Shown here piece by piece: positions 35,281-44,844 of a stretch of DNA of 64,000 nucleotides. The position numbers and the translations under genes are program-made. How positions within the stretch are numbered: position 1 is the first letter of the stretch; every line of letters begins with the position of its first letter. Origin of the DNA: an uncultured Lachnospiraceae bacterium (lineage in GTDB: Bacteria > Bacillota > Clostridia > Lachnospirales > Lachnospiraceae). The stretch covers positions 1 to 64,000 of the forward strand of contig ONBW01000003.1 of the NCBI GenBank assembly GCA_900316165.1. Reading direction: 5' to 3'. The notes beneath the pieces are model-generated. The model did not search any database and had not been told where the DNA came from. It saw only the letters and a list, made by a program, of their open reading frames with translations.

Positions 35281-35454
35281 ATGCATAGAAAATCGAATTG
35301 GGGACTGGGGTTTTACGGTAATGTTTCACAAAAAGGCCGGGCGCGCGAGCTGAGTAAGTGAATCAAAAGTAAAAAAATTCACCAAAACGATATGGGTAAA
35401 CAAGCAAAGGGGCTGGTTTAACTAAGAAGGGAGCCCCATAGGAGGTAATGATTT

Positions 35455-36888
35455 ATGAAATTGAGGAAGGTTTTAGCGGCTGGCTTATGTGCAGCCATGA
35501 CAGTCACATCTATGGCAGGATGCAGCGTGGCGAAGAATGAGGCATCATCAAGTGATGCTTCTACAAGCACGAACCTGAAGGGCGAAGGAAAGGATGAACT
35601 GCATATCCTGATTTACGCACAGGAGCATGAGAAGGCAGCTTATGAGGAACAGATAAAGAAGTTTACAGAGGCCCATAAGGACCAGATCAAGAACGTGAAC
35701 TTTGAAGTCACAACTCAGGACGAGTATAATACAAAGATGACAGCAGCCATCGCGGCAAATGATCTACCGGACATCTTCTATATCGGACCGGCGTCTGTGA
35801 AAGAGTATGTTGATAACGGCTACTGCATCCCGCTTGATGATTATGTAGATCAGACGGCTGTTGATAATCTCTGGCCAGAGATAAAGAGCGCTTATCAGTA
35901 TGATGGAAAAGAAATCGGAAAGGGCTCGCTCTACTGCCTGCCGAAGGATCTCTCATGCTTCGCCTTTGCATATAACAAGGATTTGTTTGATAAGGCCGGC
36001 ATCGACTATCCGGATCCTGATAAACCGTACACTTATGACGAGTTCCTTGATGTCTGCAAGAAGCTGACAAAGGATACAGACGGGGACGGTGAAATCGACC
36101 AGTGGGGCGTTGCGAATGCTAACGCGTTCGGTATGACACCGTATATGTATTCAAACGGAGTAAAGTTCTTAAGTGATGACTACAAGACAGTAAACCTCAC
36201 GAATAACAAAGCTCTCGAGGACAGTTTCCAGTTTTATACAGACCTCACATCCAAGTATAAGGTTACTCCTTCAGTAGAACAGGATACAGCAATGGGCGGC
36301 TACCAGAGATGGCTGGATGGACAGATCGGCTTCTATGCCTGCGGTACATGGGATGTAGCAGCATTCATGGACAAGGCTACATTCCCTTATGACTGGGATC
36401 TCTGCGGATGGCCGGTAGGACCTGATGGAGACGGAAAGTCCACAACCTGGCTAGGAACAGTAGGATTTGCAGTATCAAAGACATGCAAGCATCCTGATCT
36501 CGCAGCTGAGCTTATCACGGCGCTTTCTACAGATCTTGATGGTCAGAAGGCACTCTCAGGTGAGACTACAGGAAAGTCAATGCAGATCCCGAACATCAAG
36601 GACTATGCTACAGGCGACTGGAAGCAGGCTGTAAAGGATGGCAAAATCCCATACGCTTCAAATGTAGATGTTATTTTCGGATATATCGAAGGAAACGACA
36701 AGTACAAGGGCATTTTTGAGGAGACTACATACACTCCGAACAACGAGTGGTGGACTACATTCCTTGAGGGAATACCGAATGTACAGAATGGCTCGGAATC
36801 AGCCGGCGATTATCTGAAAGAAGTAGAACCTAAGTGTCAGGAAGCCCTCGACAACGCATGGGATCTCTCATCAGGAAACAAGAACTAA
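35455..36888 (+). CDS. Arabino-oligosaccharide ABC transporter, binding lipoprotein
   Basis: This 477-residue family 1 extracellular solute-binding protein has lipobox SMAGC (Cys23) and Ser/Asp-rich linker. Typical motifs: HILIYAQEHEKAAYEEQIKKFTEAH, ANDLPDIFYIGPASVKEYVDNGYCIPLDDYV, FAYNKDLFDKAGIDYP and GQIGFYACGTWDV. Context with arabinosidases and arabinose catabolism suggests an AraN-like role in catching arabino-oligosaccharides; the ligand is inferred. AGGAGG precedes the ATG. A partial terminator downstream should keep it in excess over the permeases. Confidence 0.9.
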   Translation: MKLRKVLAAGLCAAMTVTSMAGCSVAKNEASSSDASTSTNLKGEGKDELHILIYAQEHEKAAYEEQIKKFTEAHKDQIKNVNFEVTTQDEYNTKMTAAIAANDLPDIFYIGPASVKEYVDNGYCIPLDDYVDQTAVDNLWPEIKSAYQYDGKEIGKGSLYCLPKDLSCFAFAYNKDLFDKAGIDYPDPDKPYTYDEFLDVCKKLTKDTDGDGEIDQWGVANANAFGMTPYMYSNGVKFLSDDYKTVNLTNNKALEDSFQFYTDLTSKYKVTPSVEQDTAMGGYQRWLDGQIGFYACGTWDVAAFMDKATFPYDWDLCGWPVGPDGDGKSTTWLGTVGFAVSKTCKHPDLAAELITALSTDLDGQKALSGETTGKSMQIPNIKDYATGDWKQAVKDGKIPYASNVDVIFGYIEGNDKYKGIFEETTYTPNNEWWTTFLEGIPNVQNGSESAGDYLKEVEPKCQEALDNAWDLSSGNKN

Positions 36889-36919
36889 CAGACATTCTCT
36901 AGCGCGAAATCCGTTTTCT

Positions 36920-36966
36920 GCGGCCTCTCTTTCATAGAGTTTTATCTAAAAGAGTGGCCGCTTTTT
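36920..36966 (+). terminator. Intercistronic attenuator between binding protein and permeases
   Basis: GCGGCC-TCTCTTT pairs with AAAGAG-T-GGCCGC, followed by TTTTT. Its place between binding-protein and permease genes is typical for stoichiometry control by partial read-through. Confidence 0.75.
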
Positions 36967-36984
36967 CGAAAAGAGGAATAACAA

Positions 36985-37905
36985 ATGGAAATAAAAAAGT
37001 CAGGAAGCAAGGGAATGTCTGCGATGGCGAAACGGGAAGAACGCTGGGCGTGGCTTTTTATCCTGCCTCCATTCATCGGGTTCTGCCTGTTTATGGCATA
37101 TCCTATTGTATTTGCAGTGACAGCCAGTTTCTCGAGATGGACAGGACTGAACTCCCTTCTCGGTAATATGGCCGGTTTCAGAAACTATCATGACATACTG
37201 ACAGATCCGAAGTTCTGGAAGGCCATGGCGAATACCATTATCTACATGATTGGTATTCCGATAGGAATGATACTTTCAATTCTGATTTCTATGGGAATCA
37301 ACCGTCTGAAAAGTCTTGGACGTATTTTTACAACACTCTATTATATCCCGGTAGTTTCATCTCTTGTGGCAGTCTCAATTCTCTGGGCCTGGGTATTCAA
37401 CTATGATTATGGTCTGCTGAACTCGATCATTAAAGCCCTGACAGGCCTGCATGGACCTAACTGGCTCGGCGATGAAGCTATGGTAAAGGTCGCCATGATC
37501 ATTTTTATGACATGGAAGGGTCTTGGTGGTACAATCATTCTGTATCTGGCAGGACTGCAGAATATTCCCAAGGATTACTATGAGGCAGCGAAGATTGACG
37601 GAGCCACAGGCTTACAGCTGTTCAGGTATATTACTCTGCCGCTTATCTCCCCAATCACATTCTATGTGCTTATCACATCGATGATTGGCGGATGGCAGGT
37701 GTTCGTAGAGGTGCAGGTAATGACAGGAAACGGTGGTACAAACTACAGTGCCGCAACAATCGTATTCTACCTGTATCAGAAGGCATTTGCACAGAACCAG
37801 CTCGGATACGGCTGCGCCGTAGCAGTTATCCTTGCGATTATTATCTTTATAATTACCGCAATAAACTTCAGCAACCAGGATAAATGGGTGAAGACGATGG
37901 ACTGA
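36985..37905 (+). CDS. ABC transporter permease (AraP-like)
   Basis: This 306-residue CUT1 permease of the MalF/AraP type has six predicted helices and the EAA loop YEAAKIDGATGLQLFRYITLPLISP that contacts the ATPase. The N-terminus (AWLFILPPFIGFCLFMAYPIVFAV) is typical. An AGAGG site lies before the ATG. It pairs with the next permease; no ATPase gene is present in the cluster, so a shared MsmK-type ATPase elsewhere is expected. Confidence 0.93.
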   Translation: MEIKKSGSKGMSAMAKREERWAWLFILPPFIGFCLFMAYPIVFAVTASFSRWTGLNSLLGNMAGFRNYHDILTDPKFWKAMANTIIYMIGIPIGMILSILISMGINRLKSLGRIFTTLYYIPVVSSLVAVSILWAWVFNYDYGLLNSIIKALTGLHGPNWLGDEAMVKVAMIIFMTWKGLGGTIILYLAGLQNIPKDYYEAAKIDGATGLQLFRYITLPLISPITFYVLITSMIGGWQVFVEVQVMTGNGGTNYSAATIVFYLYQKAFAQNQLGYGCAVAVILAIIIFIITAINFSNQDKWVKTMD

Positions 37906-37916
37906 GGAGGAAGAAA

Positions 37917-38807
37917 ATGAGCGATAGGGTTATAGACAGGAAAGAACTTTTAAAGAGGGCTAAAAAGGGGCATCGGACAAAGAAACAGAAAGCTGGAGAT
38001 GTGATAGTCTTTGTACTGTTAGCTCTCGGCGCTGTGACGATGGTCTTCCCGCTTATCTATATGGTGGCGACCTCTTTTATGACTAAGAACCAGATCCTTT
38101 CAGGAAAGCTTACGATTTTACCGGATCCTATCCTGATAGGAAAATACTCAGAGGTGCTTTCAAAGGGAAGTTTCATAAACGGTATTTTGAACACGATGAA
38201 AGTAGAGATACCGGTGCTTTTCTTCGGAGGATTCACTTCGTCGCTTGCAGCATTCGCATTTGCAAAAATGAGATTCCGCGGAAAGGACACGTTTTTTATG
38301 GCTCTTCTTGCTACGATCATGATTCCTTTTGCGGTTGTCATGATTCCGCAGTATGTGCTTTTTACAAAAATGGGATGGACGAATTCTCTTCTTCCGCTCA
38401 TAGTTCCGGGCTGCTTCGGCAATGTAAGCATTATTTTCTTCCTGAGACAAAATCTCTACAGTATCCCGACCGAACTGATGGAAGCAGCAAAGCTCGATGG
38501 CTGTTCCTACTTCGGAGTATACTGGAGAATCTTCCTCCCGCTGATGAAGGGGGCTTTGGGAACACAGCTTATTCTCTGGTTCATGGGAATCTGGAATGAT
38601 TACCTTGCACCGGTAATCTTCCTGAGGAATGAGGACAAATGGACACTGCAGGTGGTTATCAAGTCGTTTAACTCATACTACGCGATACAGAGTGACTATG
38701 CTCTGATCATGGCTGCATCAGTTATTTCAATCATACCGACACTGATACTCTTCTTCTGTTTCCAGAAAGTGATAGTTCAGTCGGTAGCCATCAGCGGCAT
38801 CAAATAA
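37917..38807 (+). CDS. ABC transporter permease (AraQ-like)
   Basis: This 296-residue CUT1 permease of the MalG/AraQ type has the EAA loop MEAAKLDGCSYFGVYWRIFLPLMKGALG and the family end WTLQVVIKSF...QKVIVQSVAISGIK. The start at 37917 follows GGAGG by six bases, 11 bases after the first permease; an in-frame ATG at 37884 lies within the previous gene. It completes the membrane part of the arabino-oligosaccharide transporter. Confidence 0.93.
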   Translation: MSDRVIDRKELLKRAKKGHRTKKQKAGDVIVFVLLALGAVTMVFPLIYMVATSFMTKNQILSGKLTILPDPILIGKYSEVLSKGSFINGILNTMKVEIPVLFFGGFTSSLAAFAFAKMRFRGKDTFFMALLATIMIPFAVVMIPQYVLFTKMGWTNSLLPLIVPGCFGNVSIIFFLRQNLYSIPTELMEAAKLDGCSYFGVYWRIFLPLMKGALGTQLILWFMGIWNDYLAPVIFLRNEDKWTLQVVIKSFNSYYAIQSDYALIMAASVISIIPTLILFFCFQKVIVQSVAISGIK

Positions 38808-38827
38808 TAGAAAGGAGCGTGGCATAC

Positions 38828-39487
38828 ATGGATTTACTGAATAATAGTGTTGTTAAATTTTTAAATAAAATGACCGATATTCTGGTCTTAAATCTTCTCT
38901 TCATATTTACCTCCCTACCGGTCTTTACGATCGGAGCATCACTTTCAGCCATGTATGCCGTTTCACTCCGTTCAGTCAGGTATGGCGACGGCTATGTGGT
39001 CAAGACGTACTTTAAAGCTTTCAAGCAGAGCTTCAAGCAGTCTACTGCCGCCTTTCTGGTAACAGCTGCGGCGGGAGCCCTCCTTTTTTTGGACTACAGA
39101 TTCTGGAAAGCGATGGATGCCGGATTGTTCGGCCGTATCCAGCAGGTGATTATCATAGTTATAGCGTTTATCATAGGGATAACTGCTATGTGGCTTTTCC
39201 CGCTTATTGCAAAAATGAACGATACCCTGATCACTCAGATAAAAAACGCAGTAAAGATAGCCTTCGGGTATTTTCTTCCATATACTGTATCTGCGGCGGG
39301 GATAGCGGTTTTTGCTGCCTGGCTTGCGACACTGAATCCGGGACTTACGATTATCATGATCATATTCGGATTCGCGTCTGTGAGCAACCTGCAGTCACTT
39401 TTCTTCTATAAAGTTTTTTCAAAGTATATAAAAGAGAACCCTGCAGGACCGGATGATCCACTTTATGGCAGAGACTATACAGAATGA
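38828..39487 (+). CDS. DUF624 (YesL-type) membrane protein
   Basis: This 219-residue integral membrane protein with about five helices has the DUF624/YesL N-terminal pattern (LNLLFIFTSLPVFTIGASLSAMYAVSL). Such proteins are common next to CUT1 oligosaccharide transporters in Firmicutes, but their role is unknown. The start is ATG 38828, ten bases after AAGGAG; a GTG at 38819 overlaps the site. It follows the permease by 20 bases and overlaps the next gene by four. Confidence 0.87.
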   Translation: MDLLNNSVVKFLNKMTDILVLNLLFIFTSLPVFTIGASLSAMYAVSLRSVRYGDGYVVKTYFKAFKQSFKQSTAAFLVTAAAGALLFLDYRFWKAMDAGLFGRIQQVIIIVIAFIIGITAMWLFPLIAKMNDTLITQIKNAVKIAFGYFLPYTVSAAGIAVFAAWLATLNPGLTIIMIIFGFASVSNLQSLFFYKVFSKYIKENPAGPDDPLYGRDYTE

Positions 39488-39732
39488 ATGATAAAAATAA
39501 ATGCCGCCTCTGTGAGCTTGCAAAAATGGCATCTGCGGATGCAGCAGACCTGCTTCACTATAGAGATTTGATCGCACCTTGTGACCGCGCTGATGAGACG
39601 GTCTACAACAGACGCCTGCTTTTTTGCGAGGAGTGTCCGTCTCTTGTGGGAGTCACCTGTCAGTCATGCGGATGTTATGTACAGATACGTGCTTTTGCAA
39701 AAAATGCCCGCTGTCCGGAGAAAAAGTGGTGA
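39484..39732 (+). CDS. Small cysteine-rich, probably zinc-binding protein
   Basis: This 82-residue protein has cysteine pairs CRLC (7, 10), CEEC near 48, CQSCGC near 59 and a final CPEKKW. Eight or more cysteines in four clusters suggest zinc binding. The ending resembles that of phage-type and Lachnospiraceae Cys-rich small proteins; I do not assign a family. It overlaps the DUF624 gene by four bases, so it is a true last gene of the transporter operon. The terminator begins inside its last codons. Confidence 0.75.
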   Translation: MNDKNKCRLCELAKMASADAADLLHYRDLIAPCDRADETVYNRRLLFCEECPSLVGVTCQSCGCYVQIRAFAKNARCPEKKW

Positions 39733-39763
39733 CAGCCACTTCGATGGCCGGGCAGCTTTTTTT
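39705..39763 (+). terminator. Terminator of the transporter operon
   Basis: An outer stem TGCCCG/CGGGCA and an inner stem AAGTGG/CCACTT are followed by GCTTTTTTT. The 5' arm lies within the last CDS. Confidence 0.65.
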
Positions 39764-39866
39764 AGTCCTTTACACACTGCATATGTATATATACAACTTT
39801 ATGGTAGAACTGCACAAATTCAGAAGTGAAAATATATGCATTTTTCACAAAGCTCAATAAAGTATA

Positions 39867-39895
39867 TTGACAAATCAACCGGAAGGCTGTATACA
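39867..39895 (+). promoter_or_regulatory. Promoter of the araA operon
   Basis: TTGACA, 17 bases, TATACA. The -10 lies in a palindrome that is a likely AraR site. The stretch 39764-39866 upstream holds only AT-rich sequence, including a TATATA tract, and no gene. Confidence 0.65.
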
Positions 39896-39900
39896 TGTAT
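39889..39900. promoter_or_regulatory. Putative AraR operator 1
   Basis: GTATACATGTAT overlaps the -10 of araA. It contains the palindrome ATACATGTAT, related to but weaker than operator 2. Confidence 0.45.
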
Positions 39901-39926
39901 TTAGAAGATTGATGAAATTATAAAAG

Positions 39927-39939
39927 ATGTACAGTACAT
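39927..39939. promoter_or_regulatory. Putative AraR operator 2
   Basis: ATGTAC-A-GTACAT is a perfect palindrome resembling the Bacillus AraR box (core TGTACGTACA). It lies in the araA leader, 38 bases from operator 1 centre to centre. Confidence 0.6.
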
Positions 39940-39997
39940 ATTTTTAACGGAATCTGAAAACCAATTCAAAAATCAGCAAACGCTGGAAAGGAACGTT

Positions 39998-41428
39998 ATG
40001 AAGAAGATTTATTTTGTACCTGGAAGTCAGGATCTCTATGGAGAAGAGTGTCTGAAGCAGGTAGCTGCAGACTGCAGACAGATGGTTGATTTTTTAAATG
40101 AAAAGCTGTCAGACACTATTCAGTTCTGCCTTCTCCCGACTGTAGAGACATCGGAGATCTGTGTTGAGGACATGAAAAAAGCTGTCTGCGATGATGAATG
40201 CGTAGGAGTCTGCACCTGGATGCATACTTTTTCACCGGCGAAGATGTGGATAAAAGGTCTGCAGATATTAAACAAGCCTCTATTGCATCTGCATACTCAG
40301 GCAAACGAAAAGCTGCCATATGAAACTATAGACATGGATTTCATGAACTTAAACCAGGCGGCACATGGAGACCGTGAATTCGGATACATTCTCGCAAGAC
40401 TTGACATTCCTCATCAGGTAGTGGCAGGATACTATAAGCACGATGATTTTATCGCCAAGGTCCGTCAGTTCGCTGAGGTGGCAAAGGCCATAGATTATTC
40501 GTACCATATGCGTGTCGCTACCTTCGGCAATAATATGCGCGATGTAGCAGTAACAGACGGTAACAGACTTTCATGTGAGATCAAGTACGGCTGGGAGATC
40601 AAATACTGGGGCATCGGAGAGATCGCAGATCTGGCAGCTGAAGTCACAGATGCTGAGATCGATTCTAAGATGGCTGAGTACAAGGATAAGTACGAGATGG
40701 CAACAGACCGTATAGATGTAGTTCGTGAGCAGGCAAGGTATGAGGTGGCCTTTGAAAAATTCCTGAAGGAAAATAAATGCTCAGCCTTTACAGACAGCTT
40801 CCAGGATCTCCATGGATTAAACCAGCTCCCGGGAATAGCCGCTCAGAATATGATGGCAAAGGGAATAGGATTTGGACCTGAAGGCGACTATAAGATCGCG
40901 GCTTTCCAGGCAGTCCTTGAAAAAATGTCCGAAGGCCGTAAAGGAGCGACAGGATTTATGGAGGACTACACCTACGATCTGACACCTGGCGAAGAGGTAG
41001 AGCTCGCCAGCCATATGCTCGAAGTGCCACCACAGCTTGCGGCAAATAAACCAAGGATTGAAGTACATCCATTGGGAATCGGCGGAAAATCCGATCCGGC
41101 CAGACTTGTATTTGACTGCGCTGAAGGCGATGGAATCCAGGTGACACTTATTGATATGGGTGACCATTTCAGAATTGTCTGCGCAGATGTAGAGCTTATC
41201 AAAGAGCCTCATCCGATGCCAAACCTTCCGGTAGCGCATATCATGTACAGACATAAGCCGAACTTCGAGATCGGCACAGCAGCATGGTGCTATGCCGGAG
41301 GCGCACATCACTCTGTTATTTCAACAGCTTTGAACCGATCGGACATAGCGCTTTTTGCAAAGCTGACAGGAACGGAGCTTATAACAATTGGTGATGATAC
41401 CACTGAAGCAGACCTCGAAAAGCTATGA
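39998..41428 (+). CDS. araA: L-arabinose isomerase
   Basis: AraA converts L-arabinose to L-ribulose. The 476-residue protein starts in the family way (KKIYFVPGSQDLYGEECL) and shows CTWMHTFSPAKMWI, LHTQANEKLPYETIDMDFMNLNQAAHGDREFG, the catalytic-region AFTDSFQDLHGLNQLPG, and GATGFMEDYTYDLTPGEE. A GGAAAGGAA site precedes the ATG. It is first of five genes (araA-araR-araD-kinase-transaldolase) and overlaps araR by four bases. Confidence 0.96.
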   Translation: MKKIYFVPGSQDLYGEECLKQVAADCRQMVDFLNEKLSDTIQFCLLPTVETSEICVEDMKKAVCDDECVGVCTWMHTFSPAKMWIKGLQILNKPLLHLHTQANEKLPYETIDMDFMNLNQAAHGDREFGYILARLDIPHQVVAGYYKHDDFIAKVRQFAEVAKAIDYSYHMRVATFGNNMRDVAVTDGNRLSCEIKYGWEIKYWGIGEIADLAAEVTDAEIDSKMAEYKDKYEMATDRIDVVREQARYEVAFEKFLKENKCSAFTDSFQDLHGLNQLPGIAAQNMMAKGIGFGPEGDYKIAAFQAVLEKMSEGRKGATGFMEDYTYDLTPGEEVELASHMLEVPPQLAANKPRIEVHPLGIGGKSDPARLVFDCAEGDGIQVTLIDMGDHFRIVCADVELIKEPHPMPNLPVAHIMYRHKPNFEIGTAAWCYAGGAHHSVISTALNRSDIALFAKLTGTELITIGDDTTEADLEKL

Positions 41429-42522
41429 CGCAGCAGAATCCGCAGTACAAAAAGGTAGTCGAATATATCATGTCGGAGATTGAGAACGGCAGCCTGAAAG
41501 AAGGGTCACGGCTTCCTTCTGAGAAGGAATTGTGTGAAATGTTCTCACTCTCCAGACAGACTATCCGCCATGCTACAGGAGAACTGGAAAAAAACAGGGT
41601 AATTACCAGAGTAAAGGGCAGCGGAACCTACGTGGGGGATCAGTCAAGACCACGGAGAAAACCACGATACAGGTCAGTGGCTGTAATGCTTACTTATGTA
41701 AACAGCTATATTTTTCCACCTGTACTGCAGGGTATTTCAAATACCTTGAACAATAAAGGATATTCGGTCAGTGTGTCTTTCACAAATAACGATATTGAGA
41801 GAGAAAAGCGCGCTTTGGAACAGATTTTATCTTCGGATAAGGTTGACGCGCTGATAGCTGAGCCGTCGAAAAGCGCGCTGCCGAATCCGAATATGAATTA
41901 TTATCGGATGCTGGAAAAAAGAGGGATTCCGGTACTTTTTATAAATTCGTCGTACCCAAAGCTTGATATGCCCTGCATCAGACTTGATGATGAGGGGATT
42001 GGATACGAGGCGGTGAAATACCTGATATCACAGGGACACAGGGATATTGCGGCTGTTTTTCACTGTGAAGACCTCCAGGGAATCAGGCGATATGCCGGAT
42101 TCGACAGGGCGCTTCGGGAAAACGGGATAGTGCTTGACCCTGAAAAAGTAATCTGGCTTGATACTGCAGGTGTTTCAGATCTGGATCCTCTGATGGACTA
42201 CATTACAAAAAGGATCAGTACAGCGACAGCTGTTTTTGCCTATAATGACGAGGTGGCCTGTCAGCTGATAAGAGGATTTAACCGAAAAGGCATCAGGGTG
42301 CCGGATGATATATCTGTTATCGGAGTGGATGATGCAGAGGCTGCCAGAACAGCGGAACCGCCACTTACGACCTTTCCGCATCCTAAGGCAGAGCTGGGAA
42401 TAATGGCGGCACAGAAGATCATAGAGCAGATAGAAAATCCGCTGATGAAAAGGGATCATCTGTTTCTGCCTGAAATCATAGTCAGAGATTCTGTAAAGAA
42501 TCTCAATAAGGAGGAAAAATAA
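41425..42522 (+). CDS. araR: AraR-type arabinose repressor (GntR HTH, LacI-like sensor)
   Basis: This 365-residue regulator has a GntR winged helix at residues 5-70 (IENGSLKEGSRLPSEKELCEMFSLSRQTIRHATGELEKNRVITRVKGSGTYVG). A periplasmic-binding-like sensor of the LacI type follows (residues about 80-360: PPVLQGISNTLNNKGYSV, VDALIAEPSKSA, DLQGIRRYAGFDRAL, FAYNDEVACQLI, ISVIGVDDAE). This is the Bacillus AraR layout, in which L-arabinose releases the repressor. It is coupled to araA and, unusually, sits inside the operon it should control. Confidence 0.92.
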   Translation: MTQQNPQYKKVVEYIMSEIENGSLKEGSRLPSEKELCEMFSLSRQTIRHATGELEKNRVITRVKGSGTYVGDQSRPRRKPRYRSVAVMLTYVNSYIFPPVLQGISNTLNNKGYSVSVSFTNNDIEREKRALEQILSSDKVDALIAEPSKSALPNPNMNYYRMLEKRGIPVLFINSSYPKLDMPCIRLDDEGIGYEAVKYLISQGHRDIAAVFHCEDLQGIRRYAGFDRALRENGIVLDPEKVIWLDTAGVSDLDPLMDYITKRISTATAVFAYNDEVACQLIRGFNRKGIRVPDDISVIGVDDAEAARTAEPPLTTFPHPKAELGIMAAQKIIEQIENPLMKRDHLFLPEIIVRDSVKNLNKEEK

Positions 42523-43236
42523 ATGCTCGAAGAACTGAAAGAAAAGGTGCTCGAAGCGAACCTGAAGCTGCCTGAACATCATCTGGTGACTTTTACATGG
42601 GGAAATGTCAGCGCTTTTGATAAGGAGACCGGGCTTTTTGTAATAAAGCCGAGCGGAGTACCGTATGAGAAGCTTAAAGCTGAGGATATGGTGGTTGTTG
42701 ATTTAGACGGCAACAAGGTCGAGGGAGACCTGAACCCATCTTCAGATACGCCTACTCACGCTGTACTCTACAAACGTTTCCCGCAGATCGGCGGGATAGT
42801 CCACACCCATTCTACATTTGCGACATCCTGGGCACAGTCAGGAAGAGATATTCCGTGCTACGGTACGACTCACGCTGACTACATCTACGGGCCGATTCCC
42901 TGTGTCAGGAATCTGACAAAGGAGGAGATAGATGAGGCCTATGAGAAAAATACCGGAAAACTCATCGCAGACTACTTTGAAGAAAATAACAGAGATGTGA
43001 CAGCGGTACCTGGAGCTCTCTGCAAAAACCATGGAGTATTTACCTGGGGAAAGGACGCACACGAGGCAGTCTATAATGCGGTAGTATTCGAAGAGGTAGC
43101 AAAGATGGCATATCTCACAGAACAGATAAACCCTAGAGTATCAGTCGCCCCGCAGTCTCTTGTAGACAAGCATTATTACAGAAAGCATGGCGAAAACGCC
43201 TATTATGGACAGAAAGGCAGTCATGATGGAAGATAG
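42523..43236 (+). CDS. araD: L-ribulose-5-phosphate 4-epimerase
   Basis: AraD turns L-ribulose-5-phosphate into D-xylulose-5-phosphate. The 237-residue zinc enzyme shows [44 protein letters not shown] (zinc histidines), the conserved [12 protein letters not shown] and [29 protein letters not shown]. It follows araR directly, the AAGGAGG lying within the araR 3' end. Its last codons overlap the start of the kinase gene. Confidence 0.96.
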   Translation: MLEELKEKVLEANLKLPEHHLVTFTWGNVSAFDKETGLFVIKPSGVPYEKLKAEDMVVVDLDGNKVEGDLNPSSDTPTHAVLYKRFPQIGGIVHTHSTFATSWAQSGRDIPCYGTTHADYIYGPIPCVRNLTKEEIDEAYEKNTGKLIADYFEENNRDVTAVPGALCKNHGVFTWGKDAHEAVYNAVVFEEVAKMAYLTEQINPRVSVAPQSLVDKHYYRKHGENAYYGQKGSHDGR

Positions 43237-44830
43237 AGAGATAATAGAAAAGGGACTTGACAGCCTCGGAATAGAATTTGGCTCTACTAATATCAAGGCA
43301 GTGCTTATTGATGACAGTGGCAGGGTATTGGCTAAGGGCTCACACAGATGGGAGAATTCTCTAAAGGATGGCATATGGACCTATTCATATCAGGAGATTG
43401 ATGATGGTCTGAGAGCCGCTTATTCGTCTCTGCGCAAAGCAGTAGAAGAGAAATACTCAGTAACGATCAAAAAAGTCGGAGCCATGGGTATTTCCGCAAT
43501 GATGCACGGAATCATCCCACTTGGCAGAAATGGGGAGCCTCTTTCCGAATTCCAGACCTGGAGAAATTCCAATACCCAGAAAGCGGCTGATCTGCTGACG
43601 GATTTGTTCCACTTTAACATTCCGCTCAGATGGACGATAGCTCATCTCTATCAGTATATGCTTGATGATGAGAAGTTCTTAGGTGACCTGGATTTCGCGA
43701 CTACACTTGACAGCTACATGACATGGAAGCTTACCGGAGAGAGGGTTACAGGTGTAGGAGACGCTTCAGGTATTTTTCCTATAGATACCAGGACAAAGGA
43801 CTACGACCAGACGATGGTGGATGCCTTCGATGCCATTATAGCAGAAAAAGGCTATGGATGGAGATTAAGGGATGTTCTGCCTGTAGTAAAGGTGGCTGGG
43901 GATACAGCCGGGCATCTGATTAAAGAAGGAGCAGCCCTTCTCGATGAGACAGGAAATCTCGAGCCGGGTATACCTTTTGCGCCACCTGAGGGTGACGCAG
44001 GGACAGGTATGGTGGCAACTAATGCGGTTTCGCCACGAACAGGAAATATTTCCGCGGGAACGTCTACTTTTGCAATGGTTGTTACAGAAAAGCCATTGAA
44101 GGAAGTGCACCGTGAAATCGATATCGTAACGACTCCGGATGGTGCCACCTGTGCCATGAGCCACGCGAATAACGGAACTACTGATATAAATGCCTGGCAT
44201 GATATTTTTGCACAGTTTACAGAAGCTCTTGGACTCGATCCAAAGAATTATGACCTGTATACCATTCTCTGCAAAGCATCACTTGACGGGGATCCGGACT
44301 GCGGAGGGCTTGTAAATTTCGGCTACTATTCAGGTGAAGGAGTTACAAAGCTTAACGAAGGCAGACCCTTGTATGTGAGGATGCCTGATTCGCATTTTAC
44401 CCTTGCGAACCTGATGAGAGCGAATATCTACTCTGCTCTCGCGGCTGTAAAGCTTGGAATGGATATCCTGATGAAGGACGAACAGGTCCAGATAGACAGG
44501 ATAACCGGACATGGCGGGCTCTTCGGGACAAAGGGAGTGGCTCAGAAGTATCTTGCAGCTGCGATAAATACTCCGGTAACAGTGCTTTCGACAGCAACTG
44601 AGGGAGGACCTTGGGGAATGGCGCTCTTAGCACTGTATATGAAAAAGTCATATGAAAAGAGCCTGCCAGAATTTCTGGATAAGGATATTTTTTCAGGAAT
44701 GCAGGGAGAAACTGTAGAACCGGATAAAACGACAATAGAGGGCTATGAGATATTTATGGAACACTACAAGGCGGCACTTGAGATAGAAGGTCTTACAATT
44801 AAACAGATCCGGTGGGATAATAGAAACTGA
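43223..44830 (+). CDS. FGGY-family carbohydrate kinase, probable ribulokinase
   Basis: This FGGY kinase of about 535 residues has [16 protein letters not shown] at its start, [57 protein letters not shown], the [13 protein letters not shown] segment and [24 protein letters not shown]. It is not the classic AraB in sequence, but its place between araD and transaldolase and the lack of another kinase make L-ribulose the likely substrate. The start is one of two adjacent ATGs (43223 or 43226) after GAAAGG, overlapping araD by 11 to 14 bases; the open frame from 43187 lies inside araD. Confidence 0.88.
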   Translation: MMEDREIIEKGLDSLGIEFGSTNIKAVLIDDSGRVLAKGSHRWENSLKDGIWTYSYQEIDDGLRAAYSSLRKAVEEKYSVTIKKVGAMGISAMMHGIIPLGRNGEPLSEFQTWRNSNTQKAADLLTDLFHFNIPLRWTIAHLYQYMLDDEKFLGDLDFATTLDSYMTWKLTGERVTGVGDASGIFPIDTRTKDYDQTMVDAFDAIIAEKGYGWRLRDVLPVVKVAGDTAGHLIKEGAALLDETGNLEPGIPFAPPEGDAGTGMVATNAVSPRTGNISAGTSTFAMVVTEKPLKEVHREIDIVTTPDGATCAMSHANNGTTDINAWHDIFAQFTEALGLDPKNYDLYTILCKASLDGDPDCGGLVNFGYYSGEGVTKLNEGRPLYVRMPDSHFTLANLMRANIYSALAAVKLGMDILMKDEQVQIDRITGHGGLFGTKGVAQKYLAAAINTPVTVLSTATEGGPWGMALLALYMKKSYEKSLPEFLDKDIFSGMQGETVEPDKTTIEGYEIFMEHYKAALEIEGLTIKQIRWDNRN

Positions 44831-44844
44831 CAGGAGGTTATAAA

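Noticed and set aside
35281..35454. Known riboswitch in the transporter leader
   Set aside because: I could not match its hairpins or conserved loops to any riboswitch class; it is reported only as a structured leader.
40817..41311. 164-codon - strand frame inside araA
   Set aside because: It is antisense to a well-conserved gene, has no ribosome site, and its sequence resembles no known family.
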